The notes under the pieces were generated by a model that was not told the origin of the DNA, searched no databases, and was given only the letters and a program-made list of their open reading frames with translations. The translations under genes and the position numbers were made by a program. 64,000 nt of DNA from Actinophytocola oryzae (GTDB lineage: Bacteria > Actinomycetota > Actinomycetes > Mycobacteriales > Pseudonocardiaceae). Shown piece by piece: positions 31,958 to 40,080 of this stretch (position 1 is the first letter of the stretch; each line of letters begins with the position of its first letter). The stretch spans positions 1-64,000 of the forward strand of contig NZ_SOCP01000026.1 of NCBI RefSeq assembly GCF_004364325.1, in the 5' to 3' direction.

Positions 31958-32858
31958 CCCGGCCGAGACGGTCGACGAACCGTCGGTCGACCCGGCCCTC
32001 GACGCGTCGGTCGGCGCCGGTCTCGACGCGCTCGACACCCCGGTCGGGTCCGCGACGGACGGTCCCGGCCGGACCCGCCGGATCCTGCGCCAGGTGCTGC
32101 CACCGGTCGTCGTGCTGGTCGTGGTCGTCGTGATCTGGCAGGCGCTGTGGGCGGCCGCGATCTGGCCGGAGTACAAGCTGCCCGCGCCGGCGGCCGTCGG
32201 CGACGAGATCTGGAGCCGGGTGCTCGACGGCGAGTTCTTCGGCTTCCTGTGGGTCTCGGTGCACCGCGCGGTGATCGGCTTCGCCATCGCGATCGTCGTC
32301 GCCGTCCCGCTCGGACTGCTGATCGCGAGCTTCGGCCTGGTGAGACGAGGAATCGGACCGATCGTGTCCGGCCTGCAGAGCCTGCCGTCGGTCGCGTGGG
32401 TACCTGCCGCGATCCTGTGGTTCGGGCTCACCGACGCGTCCATCTACTTCGTGGTGCTGCTGGGCGCGGTCCCGTCGATCGCGAACGGCCTCGTGTCGGG
32501 CATGGACCAGATCCCGCCGATACTGCCGAGAGTCGGCAAGGTACTCGGGGCGGGACGACTGGCGTCGGCACGACACATCCTCCTGCCTGCGGCGCTACCG
32601 GGGTTCCTGGGCGGCCTCAAGCAGGGTTGGGCGTTCTCGTGGCGATCGCTGATGGCGGCGGAGCTGATCGCGACGTCACCTCAGCTCGGGGTCGGGCTGG
32701 GGCAGTTCCTGCAGAACGGCATGTCGCTGTCGGACATGTCGATGGTGATGGCGGCGATCATCCTGATCCTGTTCGTCGGCATCGGTATCGAGCTGGCGGT
32801 GTTCCGGCCGCTGGAGCGCACGGTCCTGCGGGCCCGCGGGCTGACCGGGGCGTTCTGA
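31947..32858 (+). CDS. Sulfonate-type ABC transporter, permease
   Basis: A 303-residue inner-membrane permease. After an acidic cytoplasmic N-terminus of about 50 residues come six predicted helices. The EAA-type cytoplasmic loop is in the region around LGAGRLASARHILLPAALPG. It completes the importer with the preceding two genes. Its stop overlaps the chelatase start by 3 bp. Confidence 0.9.
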   Translation: MPDSPAETVDEPSVDPALDASVGAGLDALDTPVGSATDGPGRTRRILRQVLPPVVVLVVVVVIWQALWAAAIWPEYKLPAPAAVGDEIWSRVLDGEFFGFLWVSVHRAVIGFAIAIVVAVPLGLLIASFGLVRRGIGPIVSGLQSLPSVAWVPAAILWFGLTDASIYFVVLLGAVPSIANGLVSGMDQIPPILPRVGKVLGAGRLASARHILLPAALPGFLGGLKQGWAFSWRSLMAAELIATSPQLGVGLGQFLQNGMSLSDMSMVMAAIILILFVGIGIELAVFRPLERTVLRARGLTGAF

Positions 32859-33592
32859 TGGCACCACCGCTCGTGGCCGTCGCACACGGCAGCCGCGACC
32901 CCCGCTCGGCGGCGTGCATCAGCGCCCTGCTGGACGTGGTGCGTGCACAGCGGCCGGAGCTGGACGTCAGGGCGGCGTTCCTGGAGCTGTCCGCGCCCCG
33001 GGTGCCGGAGGTGTTGTCCGCGCTCGCCGCGGAAGGTCACCGGGAGGCAGTGATCGTGCCGCTGCTGCTCGGTTCGGCGTACCACGCGCGGGTCGACCTG
33101 CCGGGGCTGGTAGCCGAGGCACGGGCAAGGCTGCCGCGTCTGTCGGTGTCGGTGGCCGACGTACTGGGCCCGGACGAGCGGCTGTCCACCCTGGCACTGC
33201 GCCGGCTGGCGGCCACGGGTGTGTCGCTGGAGGACCCGTCACTGGGCGTGGTGCTGGCGGGTGCCGGTTCGTCACATCCGCGGGCGAACGCCGCGGTGGC
33301 GGCCGTGGCCGAGTCCTGGGCCCGACGGTTCCCGGTGGCTGGGGTGCTGCCCGCGTTCGCGTCGGCGGCCGAGCCGTCGGTGCCCGCGGCGGTGGCGGAG
33401 TTGCGGGCGCGTGGGGCGCTGCGGGTTGCCGTGGCGTCGTGGTTCCTCGCGCCGGGCCGGCTGCCGGACAAGGTCGCCCGACTGGCAGGCGACGCGGTCG
33501 TGGCCGAACCGCTGGGGCCGGGCTCCGAGCTGGCGTCGCTGGTGGCGGACCGGTACGCCGCGGCACTCGCGCCCGTCGCGCAGTACGCGTAA
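32858..33592 (+). CDS. Sirohydrochlorin chelatase (CbiX/SirB-like)
   Basis: A 244-residue two-domain CbiX-type chelatase. The metal-binding histidines are visible as His10 (AVAHGSRDP) and His76 (LLGSAYHARVDLP), and the second half is a degenerate repeat of the first (VVLAGAGSSHPRAN; ASWFLAPGRLPDK). It likely inserts iron into sirohydrochlorin to make the siroheme used by the sulfite reductase at the head of this operon. It is the last gene of the operon. Confidence 0.88.
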   Translation: MAPPLVAVAHGSRDPRSAACISALLDVVRAQRPELDVRAAFLELSAPRVPEVLSALAAEGHREAVIVPLLLGSAYHARVDLPGLVAEARARLPRLSVSVADVLGPDERLSTLALRRLAATGVSLEDPSLGVVLAGAGSSHPRANAAVAAVAESWARRFPVAGVLPAFASAAEPSVPAAVAELRARGALRVAVASWFLAPGRLPDKVARLAGDAVVAEPLGPGSELASLVADRYAAALAPVAQYA

Positions 33593-33628
33593 CGCGACCG
33601 TTCACCTACCTTCGGTATTAGTGGCGTG

Positions 33629-33682
33629 TTGATCAAAAACACTGTCCACTTTTTGTCAACTATTTCCGCGAGCCGGTAACTT
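33629..33682 (+). promoter_or_regulatory. Promoter and operator-like repeat before the TIR operon
   Basis: An AT-rich pocket holds an imperfect inverted repeat: TTGATCAAAAA (33629-33639) against TTTTTGTCAA (33650-33659), identical arms except for one extra T. The second arm contains a -35-like TTGTCA (33653-33658), followed after 18 bp by TAACTT (33677-33682). A repressor bound here would block the promoter; the winged-helix protein encoded in the operon is the obvious candidate. Confidence 0.45.
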
Positions 33683-33732
33683 ATGCTTTGCACCGCAACG
33701 TCGAGCGGGGTCAGAGGGGCGACGGGGGCGCG

Positions 33733-34320
33733 GTGTCCGACTACGAGTTCGACGTGTTTCTCAGCTATTCCCGCAAAGGCAGCTCGGGAAAGTGGGTGCA
33801 CAACCACTTCCTACCCAAGTTACGTGACTGCCTCACCGACGAAATAGGCATAGTGCCGAAGATCTTCGTCGACCAGGAGATGGACGTCGGCTCGGTCTGG
33901 CCCAGTCGCCTCGAACAGGAGCTGATGCGCTCCAAGATCCTCGTGGCCATCTACTCCGCACAGTACTTCCAGTCGGACTGGTGTGTCGCGGAATGGAAGT
34001 CCATGGCCGCCCGAGAGGACCTGCTCGGCCTCGCTTCCCCCGACCTCACCCGGGGCCTGATCTTCCCGGTGCTCTATTCGGACTCCCACAACTTTCCCGA
34101 GTTCGGGCTCGATCGGATGTGGCACGACATGAAGGGGTATGACAACCCCGACCCCATGTTCCAGCAATCGCTCGACTGGCTCGAGTTCCACCGCAGAATG
34201 CGCCGGATAGCGGTCGACGTCGAGAACATGTTGCTGCAGGTGCCGAAATGGCAGGCGGACTGGCCGGTAGTGCGTCCCGATGTGCCCATCCGGGCGACTA
34301 CCAAATTCCCGGGGTGGTGA
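33733..34320 (+). CDS. TIR-domain protein
   Basis: A 195-residue protein with a full N-terminal TIR domain: box 1 FDVFLSYSRKG (6-16), the IFVDQEMDVGS loop (44-54), and SDWCVAEW (81-88), in which Glu87 occupies the catalytic position of NAD-cleaving TIR enzymes. The remaining 90 residues are helical and lack other domains. Bacterial TIR proteins are typically toxic effectors that destroy NAD or make nucleotide signals when activated. It is the first gene of a four-gene operon. I chose GTG 33733 after a GGGGG site; the upstream TTG frame extension is unlikely. Confidence 0.88.
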   Translation: MSDYEFDVFLSYSRKGSSGKWVHNHFLPKLRDCLTDEIGIVPKIFVDQEMDVGSVWPSRLEQELMRSKILVAIYSAQYFQSDWCVAEWKSMAAREDLLGLASPDLTRGLIFPVLYSDSHNFPEFGLDRMWHDMKGYDNPDPMFQQSLDWLEFHRRMRRIAVDVENMLLQVPKWQADWPVVRPDVPIRATTKFPGW

Positions 34321-34321
34321 C

Positions 34322-35935
34322 ATGGACGGGACCATCGTCACCTTCTACTCCTACAAGGGCGGCGTGGGCCGCAGCTTCACGCTGGCCAACATCGCGATCC
34401 TGCTGGCCCGCTGGGGACATCGCGTCCTCACCATCGACTGGGACCTCGAGGCGCCCGGTCTGCACGAGTACTTCGCGCCGCTGCTGTCCGAGCCCCCGCG
34501 CACCGGTCTGGTCGACCTCGTCTCCGACTTCACCACCGGCGGCGTGGGCGCGACGTCGAACTACATCACCAAACTGAGTTCCGACGACGGCGTCGTCGAC
34601 CTGATGGCGGCGGGCCGCCGTGACGAGGACTACGCCAGGCGGGTGCAGAACATCGACTGGGCGGACCTGTACGAACACGGGTTCGCCGACGTGCTCGAGC
34701 GTCTACGCAAGGACTGGGTCACCGACTACGACTTCGTGCTCATCGACAGCCGGACCGGGTGGGCCGACATAGCCAGTATCTGCACCGCGCACCTCCCCGA
34801 CCGCCTGGTCCTCGTGTTCACCGCCAATGACCAGAGCGTCGGTGGCGCTGTCGACGTCGCGAAACGGGCGGCCGTCGTGCGGGACCGGATGCCCTACGAC
34901 CGGCCGAAGCTCCCCGTCCTTCCCGTGTTGTCCCGGTTCGACAGCCGCGTGGAGTACAAGCGGGCCGAGACCTGGTACCAGACCTGCACGGCGATGACCA
35001 CTCCGCTGTTCAGCAACTGGCTGGTCAAACACGTGTCGCCCGCGTTGATGCTGCGCCACCTCACGCTGCCCTACGTCTCCTACTGGAGCTTCGGTGAGCA
35101 GTTGCCGGTGCTGGAGGAGACCACCCCCTCCGCGGACCAGATCGCGTACGCGCTCGAAACCGTCGCCGCGATCGTGGCGCACCGGTTCGACCGGACGGAT
35201 CTGCTGGCGGACAACCGGGACGCCTACGTGGCCTCCGCACAGGGGCAGGCGCGCACCTTCGAGCTGGACATGCTGGTCAGCAGCCCCCGTTCCGCGGAGC
35301 GGCTCGCCACGGAGCTGGTCAACGGTCTGCGCGAGCACGGTATCCGCGCGAACCGGTCCCTGTCCGGCGACATCGACTTCCTCGGCACCAAACGGGACAC
35401 GGCCCGGCACCTGTGCCTGGTCATCGACGACAAGGTGAGCCGCTGGCAGACCGCCGAGGCCGAGTGGTTCCTGCGCCGCACACTCGTCGCCGAGGACCGG
35501 CGGCTCTTCCCCGTCCTCACCGACACGACCAGCTCCCCCTCGCTGCCCGGCTTCCTCCGCAACATCCGGCGACTGGAGCTCGGCCCCGGCGTCACCGCGC
35601 ACGACATCGCCCGCCAGTTGCGCGGTGAGCTCGGCGGCGAGCCGGTGCCCGAGGTCGACGGGGCGCGGACGTTCGCCGACACGGTCGCCGTGCTGGAACG
35701 GACGCGCCAGGTCAGTCTCAGCTACGACGGCTGGTTCCTCGTCCAGCAGACGCTGCGCACCATGTCGCCCGCCGTCGCCGCAGGCGAGTTCGAGCAGTTG
35801 CGCACGCTGACACAGGACCTGGACCTGGCGGTCCGCAACGGAGCAGGCAGCGGCTACCCCACGCCGCCGGAGGTGCAGGACCTCGTGGCCGGCCTGATCA
35901 GCGAGATCCGGTGGCGCGGCAAGAAACTTCCCTGA
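34322..35935 (+). CDS. KGGVGR-motif ParA/MinD-like ATPase with C-terminal TIR-like domain
   Basis: A 537-residue SIMIBI-class ATPase. It has a variant deviant Walker A YKGGVGRSFTLANIA (11-25) in which Arg replaces the usual Lys or Gly-Lys-Thr context, IDWDLEAPGL (38-47), and a Walker B/switch region VLIDSRTGWADI (139-150). After about residue 313 a second module (LDMLVSSPRSAERLATELVN, CLVIDDKVSRWQTAEAEWFL, LPGFLRNIRRLEL) has the strand-helix pattern of a TIR-like fold, and a helical tail follows. It starts one base after the TIR gene's stop. In such operons the ATPase may act as a switch or scaffold for the effector; this is inference. Confidence 0.85.
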   Translation: MDGTIVTFYSYKGGVGRSFTLANIAILLARWGHRVLTIDWDLEAPGLHEYFAPLLSEPPRTGLVDLVSDFTTGGVGATSNYITKLSSDDGVVDLMAAGRRDEDYARRVQNIDWADLYEHGFADVLERLRKDWVTDYDFVLIDSRTGWADIASICTAHLPDRLVLVFTANDQSVGGAVDVAKRAAVVRDRMPYDRPKLPVLPVLSRFDSRVEYKRAETWYQTCTAMTTPLFSNWLVKHVSPALMLRHLTLPYVSYWSFGEQLPVLEETTPSADQIAYALETVAAIVAHRFDRTDLLADNRDAYVASAQGQARTFELDMLVSSPRSAERLATELVNGLREHGIRANRSLSGDIDFLGTKRDTARHLCLVIDDKVSRWQTAEAEWFLRRTLVAEDRRLFPVLTDTTSSPSLPGFLRNIRRLELGPGVTAHDIARQLRGELGGEPVPEVDGARTFADTVAVLERTRQVSLSYDGWFLVQQTLRTMSPAVAAGEFEQLRTLTQDLDLAVRNGAGSGYPTPPEVQDLVAGLISEIRWRGKKLP

Positions 35936-35974
35936 TTTCCATCCGTGGTGAGCAATTTCGGAGGCTTCCCCCCA

Positions 35975-36622
35975 ATGAATGACCGACTCGGCACCCAGCA
36001 CATATCCGCGTTGTTCGCCCTCATGGGCGCGGCGCGGGAGATCACCAACACCGAGCTGCAGGAGCTCGCGGGCTTTCGCATCGACGGTCAGCTGCGCCGC
36101 ACGCTCAACGAGCGCCACCTGGTCACGAGCACCCGCCAGGGCAACCGGCCCTTCGTGCACGAGCTGACCGACGCGGGCTGGAAACGCTGCGAGGCGGAGC
36201 TGGCCGGCGAGCGCCCCGAGGGCTCCGGCCACCTGGGCGGCGCGTTCTACCTGGTCCTCGACGGCATCGGCCGCTACCTGCGGCGCGACAACAAGATCCT
36301 CGCCGACGTGTTCCAGCCGGACGCCGGGGAAGGGGACCCCGGGCCGACGCAGTCCGACCCGGTCACCGACGCGACGATCGCCACCCTGTACCGCCAGCTG
36401 GCCGACAAGCAGGGCGACTGGGTCCGCCTCGCACAGCTGCGCCCCCTGCTCAACGGCGCCGACCGCACCGACGTCGACAAGCTCCTCAAGACGATGAGCA
36501 AGGCGGGCCGCGCCCACCTGGCCCCCAACCCGGACCGCAAGTCCGTGACCACCGCCGATCGCGAAGCAGCGATCCGGATCGGTGGTGAGGACAACCACCT
36601 GCTGGTGGTCGAACGGTCATGA
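35975..36622 (+). CDS. Winged-helix protein of the TIR operon
   Basis: A 215-residue soluble protein with two probable winged-helix units: about 5-75 (ISALFALMGAAREITNTELQ, LTDAGWKRCEAEL) and about 130-190 (TLYRQLADKQGDWVRLAQLR, VDKLLKTMSKAGRAHL). It could bind DNA as the operon's regulator or act as an adaptor joining the ATPases. ATG 35975 follows GGAGG with 10-nt spacing. It overlaps the next gene by 4 bp. No named family recognised. Confidence 0.65.
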   Translation: MNDRLGTQHISALFALMGAAREITNTELQELAGFRIDGQLRRTLNERHLVTSTRQGNRPFVHELTDAGWKRCEAELAGERPEGSGHLGGAFYLVLDGIGRYLRRDNKILADVFQPDAGEGDPGPTQSDPVTDATIATLYRQLADKQGDWVRLAQLRPLLNGADRTDVDKLLKTMSKAGRAHLAPNPDRKSVTTADREAAIRIGGEDNHLLVVERS

Positions 36623-39600
36623 CCGATCCCCAGCGAGAAGCACTCGCCGCCCTCCGCTTCAACTGGTCCGAGACGCCGGACCACATCTGGAGCACCTCGC
36701 CCTACCATGTCGACGGCCTGCACGAGCACATCGAGCAGGAGATCCGCCTCGGCATCAACGACGCCAACTGGAGCGAGGGGCCGAGCCCCATCGGCCTGGT
36801 CCTGCAGGGTCAGAAAGGGGTCGGCAAGACCCACCTGCTCGGCTGGGTCCGCAGGGAGGTGCAGCGGCAGAAGGGCTACTTCTTCCTGATCGCCCTCAAC
36901 TCCGGCACCTCGTTCTGGGCGGACGCCTCCGACGCCGTGCGCGCCGGGCTGATGCGCGGCGACGGCGGTGGCGAGACCCAGCTCTCGACCTTCCTCCGGC
37001 GGCTGTGCGAGCGCGTCGGCACGTCCGAGGCCGTCACGCAGGCCATCGCAGGCGACGCCCCGCTCACCGGCGAGGACCTCGAGGCGTTCATGTCCAGGCT
37101 CCGCAGGACCGACCAGATGGTCGGCCGCGAGTGCGGCGACACCGCCCGCGCTCTGGTCCTCTACGGGTCGGCCAGCGCGGACAACAACACCGTCGGCCAG
37201 GACTACCTCAGCGGCAAGCCCGGGCAGGACGACCACGGCAGGCAGACCTGGGGCATGCGACGGGAAGCGAGGGAGCCGCGCCAGATCGTCGGCGACGTCT
37301 CCAAGCTCCTCGCGATGACCGGGCCGAGCGTGATGGCGGTCGACCAGCTCGACACCCTGCTCGCCAAGGCGACCCAGGACCCCAGCGACCCCGAGCGGGA
37401 CAGCGAGTACGGCCGCGAGGTGGCCCTCATCGCCGACGGTCTGATGCTGCTGCGCGAGCAGACGAGACGCACGCTGTCGCTGGTCGCCTGCATCCCGATC
37501 TCGTGGCAACGCCTGCGTGGCAAGGCGGTCGACTCCGTGCCGGACCGGTTCGTCGACTCGCTGACCGTCGGCCGGATCAAGAACCCGGACCGGGCCAGGG
37601 CGTTCGTGGAGGCCTGGCTCGACGTGCCGTACCAGAAGATCGGGTTCGACCCACCGCACCCGACCTGGCCCGTCGCGCCGGAGGCGTTCGAGGACTGGGA
37701 CGAGCACTCCGCCCGGGAGGTGCTCAAGCACATCCGCTCCCACGCGGAGGCGTGTCTGCGGGGCGAGGTCCGCGAGCTGACCTCGTTCGACACCGACGTG
37801 GTGCGGGTAACGAACCCCGGACCGGTCCCCGAGCACGAGCCTGCGTCCTTCGCCGAGCTGGACGCCAGGTTCGACAAGCTGCGGGCCGACGCCAACGTCG
37901 AACCGGCGATGGACGAGCGGACCGAGGACGAGGTGATGCCCGGCTACCTCTCGGCGGCGCTGCGGGCCTGGATCACCGAGATGGGCAACGACGACATGAC
38001 GTGGGAGGCCGAGTCGCAACCGGACGACACGACCGTCCACGCGGGGCTGTCACGGGTGATCGACGAGGACCTCGACGTCGAGGAGCACTGGGCGTTCCGC
38101 GCCATCGCGGCCACGCACCACCTGTCGGCGCTGCGGCGGCTGCGCAACGCCAAGGCGGCAGCGGGCGGGCGGACCAGTGCGGAGGGGCGGCACCTCATCC
38201 TGATCCGCAACATCGCCTGGTCCAAGGGCACGAAGACGCAGGCGGAGTTGAAGGAGTTCGAGTCCGCGGGCGGACGGGTGCTGCGGGTCTCCGAGGAGGA
38301 CCTGCGGACGTTCAGCGCCCTCGAGGAGCTGCTGCGGACGCAGAGCTACGAGCTGCTGGAGTGGCTCGTGGCGCGCAGGCCTGCCAGCCAGTCCGCGCTG
38401 TTGCGCGAGATCCTGCCGGTGATGGCCCCAAAAGGAGTGCGGCCGTCGCCTGAGAAGGTGCCGGTCGACGCCGGGCCGGTTGCCGAGGTGGCGTCGGCCA
38501 CCACCATCTCGCTCGGGGTCGACGGGCCGGTGCCCATCGACCTGGAGACGTTGCGGAAGCACGTGGTGATCTTCGCTGGGTCCGGGTCGGGGAAGACCGT
38601 GCTCATGCGGCGGATCGTCGAGGAGTGTGCGCTGCGCGGGGTGTCCTCGATCGTGCTCGACTCGAACAACGACCTCGCTCGGCTCGGCGACCCGTGGCCG
38701 GTGGCGCCGGAACAGTGGGGGCACGGCGACGACGAGCGGGCGCGGGAGTACCTCGACAACACCGACGTCGTCGTGTGGACGCCGGGGCGTGCGGCGGGGC
38801 GGCCGCTCAGCTTCCAGCCGCTGCCGGACTTCTCCTCGGTCCTCGACGACGCGGACGAGTTCAACCAGTCCGTCGAGGCGGCGGTCGCCACGCTCGCGCC
38901 CTACGCCAAGGTCAACGGGACCACCGACAAGGCGACCCGGGGCAAGGCCGTGCTGCGGGAGGCGCTCACCCGCTACGCCCGCGACGGCGCCCGCAGCCTG
39001 CCCGGCTTCGTGGAACTGCTGGCCGACCTGCCGGACGGTGTGAGCGGGCTCAGCAGCGGTCACAAGATCGCCGGTGACCTCGCGGAGACGCTCAAGGCCG
39101 CGATGGTCAACAACCCGCTGCTCGGCGGGATGGGCACGCCGGCCGACCCGGCCGCGCTCCTGACGCCGGCCGACGGCAAGCGGGCGCGGATCTCCGTGAT
39201 CAGCTTCGTCGGGCTGCCCTCCGACGAGCAGCGGCAGGGGTTCGTCAACCAGCTGCAGATGGAGGTCTTCGCGTGGGTCAAGCGCAACCCCGCGCGTGAT
39301 CGTCCGCTGGGCGGCCTGCTGGTCATGGACGAGGCGCAGATGCTGGCCCCGTCGCAGGCGTCGACCGCGAGCCTCTACAGCACGATCGTCCTGGCGTCGC
39401 AGGCACGGAAGTACGGCCTCGGCCTGCTGTTCGCGACCCAGGCGCCGAAGGGGCTGCACAACCAGATCACCGGCAACGCCACGACCCAGTTCTTCGGCAA
39501 GCTCAACAGCCCGGCCCAGATCGCGGCGGCCAACGACATGGCCCGCGCCAAGGGCGCCACGATGAACGACATCTCCGGCCTCGGCGTCGGCCAGTTCTAC

Positions 39601-39726
39601 GTCACCAGCGAGAAGTTCGGCTTCCGCCGCATGCGGTCGCCGTTCTGCCTCAGCCACCACCCACCCAGCCCGCTGCGCGACGAGGAGGTGCTGGACCGGG
39701 CCAGAAAGGGACTTCGGGCAGACTGA
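36619..39726 (+). CDS. Two-P-loop ATPase with C-terminal HerA/FtsK-like domain
   Basis: A 1035-residue protein. The N-terminal module has Walker A GQKGVGKT (64-71) and a Walker B-like VMAVDQLDTLL (around Asp242), as in AAA/STAND ATPases. A linker of about 350 residues follows, with short winged-helix-like segments. The C-terminal module has Walker A AGSGSGKT (653-660), Walker B LLVMDEAQML (Asp904-Glu905) and LLFATQAPKGLHNQITGNA, a pattern seen in HerA, FtsK and VirB4-type motor ATPases. Such motors move DNA or assemble rings around nucleases in known defence systems. No nuclease domain is visible here, so the TIR proteins may be the effectors. Last core gene of the operon. Confidence 0.85.
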   Translation: MTDPQREALAALRFNWSETPDHIWSTSPYHVDGLHEHIEQEIRLGINDANWSEGPSPIGLVLQGQKGVGKTHLLGWVRREVQRQKGYFFLIALNSGTSFWADASDAVRAGLMRGDGGGETQLSTFLRRLCERVGTSEAVTQAIAGDAPLTGEDLEAFMSRLRRTDQMVGRECGDTARALVLYGSASADNNTVGQDYLSGKPGQDDHGRQTWGMRREAREPRQIVGDVSKLLAMTGPSVMAVDQLDTLLAKATQDPSDPERDSEYGREVALIADGLMLLREQTRRTLSLVACIPISWQRLRGKAVDSVPDRFVDSLTVGRIKNPDRARAFVEAWLDVPYQKIGFDPPHPTWPVAPEAFEDWDEHSAREVLKHIRSHAEACLRGEVRELTSFDTDVVRVTNPGPVPEHEPASFAELDARFDKLRADANVEPAMDERTEDEVMPGYLSAALRAWITEMGNDDMTWEAESQPDDTTVHAGLSRVIDEDLDVEEHWAFRAIAATHHLSALRRLRNAKAAAGGRTSAEGRHLILIRNIAWSKGTKTQAELKEFESAGGRVLRVSEEDLRTFSALEELLRTQSYELLEWLVARRPASQSALLREILPVMAPKGVRPSPEKVPVDAGPVAEVASATTISLGVDGPVPIDLETLRKHVVIFAGSGSGKTVLMRRIVEECALRGVSSIVLDSNNDLARLGDPWPVAPEQWGHGDDERAREYLDNTDVVVWTPGRAAGRPLSFQPLPDFSSVLDDADEFNQSVEAAVATLAPYAKVNGTTDKATRGKAVLREALTRYARDGARSLPGFVELLADLPDGVSGLSSGHKIAGDLAETLKAAMVNNPLLGGMGTPADPAALLTPADGKRARISVISFVGLPSDEQRQGFVNQLQMEVFAWVKRNPARDRPLGGLLVMDEAQMLAPSQASTASLYSTIVLASQARKYGLGLLFATQAPKGLHNQITGNATTQFFGKLNSPAQIAAANDMARAKGATMNDISGLGVGQFYVTSEKFGFRRMRSPFCLSHHPPSPLRDEEVLDRARKGLRAD

Positions 39727-39731
39727 GGAAC

Positions 39732-40070
39732 ATGCCCAGAGCCCCAGGGGCTGTCGTGTTGCTTCTCTGTGGTGTCGCGGGTTCGTCTCGATGGTCTGGG
39801 GCCCTGTCGGCCAGCTGTGCCACTCCGCGTGAGGGCCTCGACCACGACCTCATGGACGTCGAGCGGCAGATCGACCGGAACGAGCTGCGGATCGGGGACG
39901 CGCTGCTCGCCATGGGCAAGCACGTCCGCCTGTTCGAGCGATGGACCGATGCCACCCGGACGAGCTACGTGGCCTACGACTCCGGGTCGACCCCTGTCAA
40001 ACACCAGGTCTACGTGCGGGCGCGCCCGGGTGAGTACGACTACGTCCCCATCCGCTACGACCCTCGCTAG
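39732..40070 (+). CDS. Small hypothetical protein after the TIR operon
   Basis: A 112-residue frame opening with ATG 39732, 5 bp after the HerA-like gene. The last 73 codons (from ATG 39852, MDVERQIDRNELRIGDALLA) have strong G/C third positions and look coding. The first 40 do not, so the true start may be the inner ATG. No family recognised. It may be a fifth member of the TIR operon or a bystander. Confidence 0.45.
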   Translation: MPRAPGAVVLLLCGVAGSSRWSGALSASCATPREGLDHDLMDVERQIDRNELRIGDALLAMGKHVRLFERWTDATRTSYVAYDSGSTPVKHQVYVRARPGEYDYVPIRYDPR

Positions 40071-40080
40071 TCTCACCGGC

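Noticed and set aside
33600..40080. Signs that the TIR operon lies on a mobile element
   Set aside because: I found no transposase, integrase, tRNA end, or direct repeats at either border; base composition is only slightly lower in the TIR gene.
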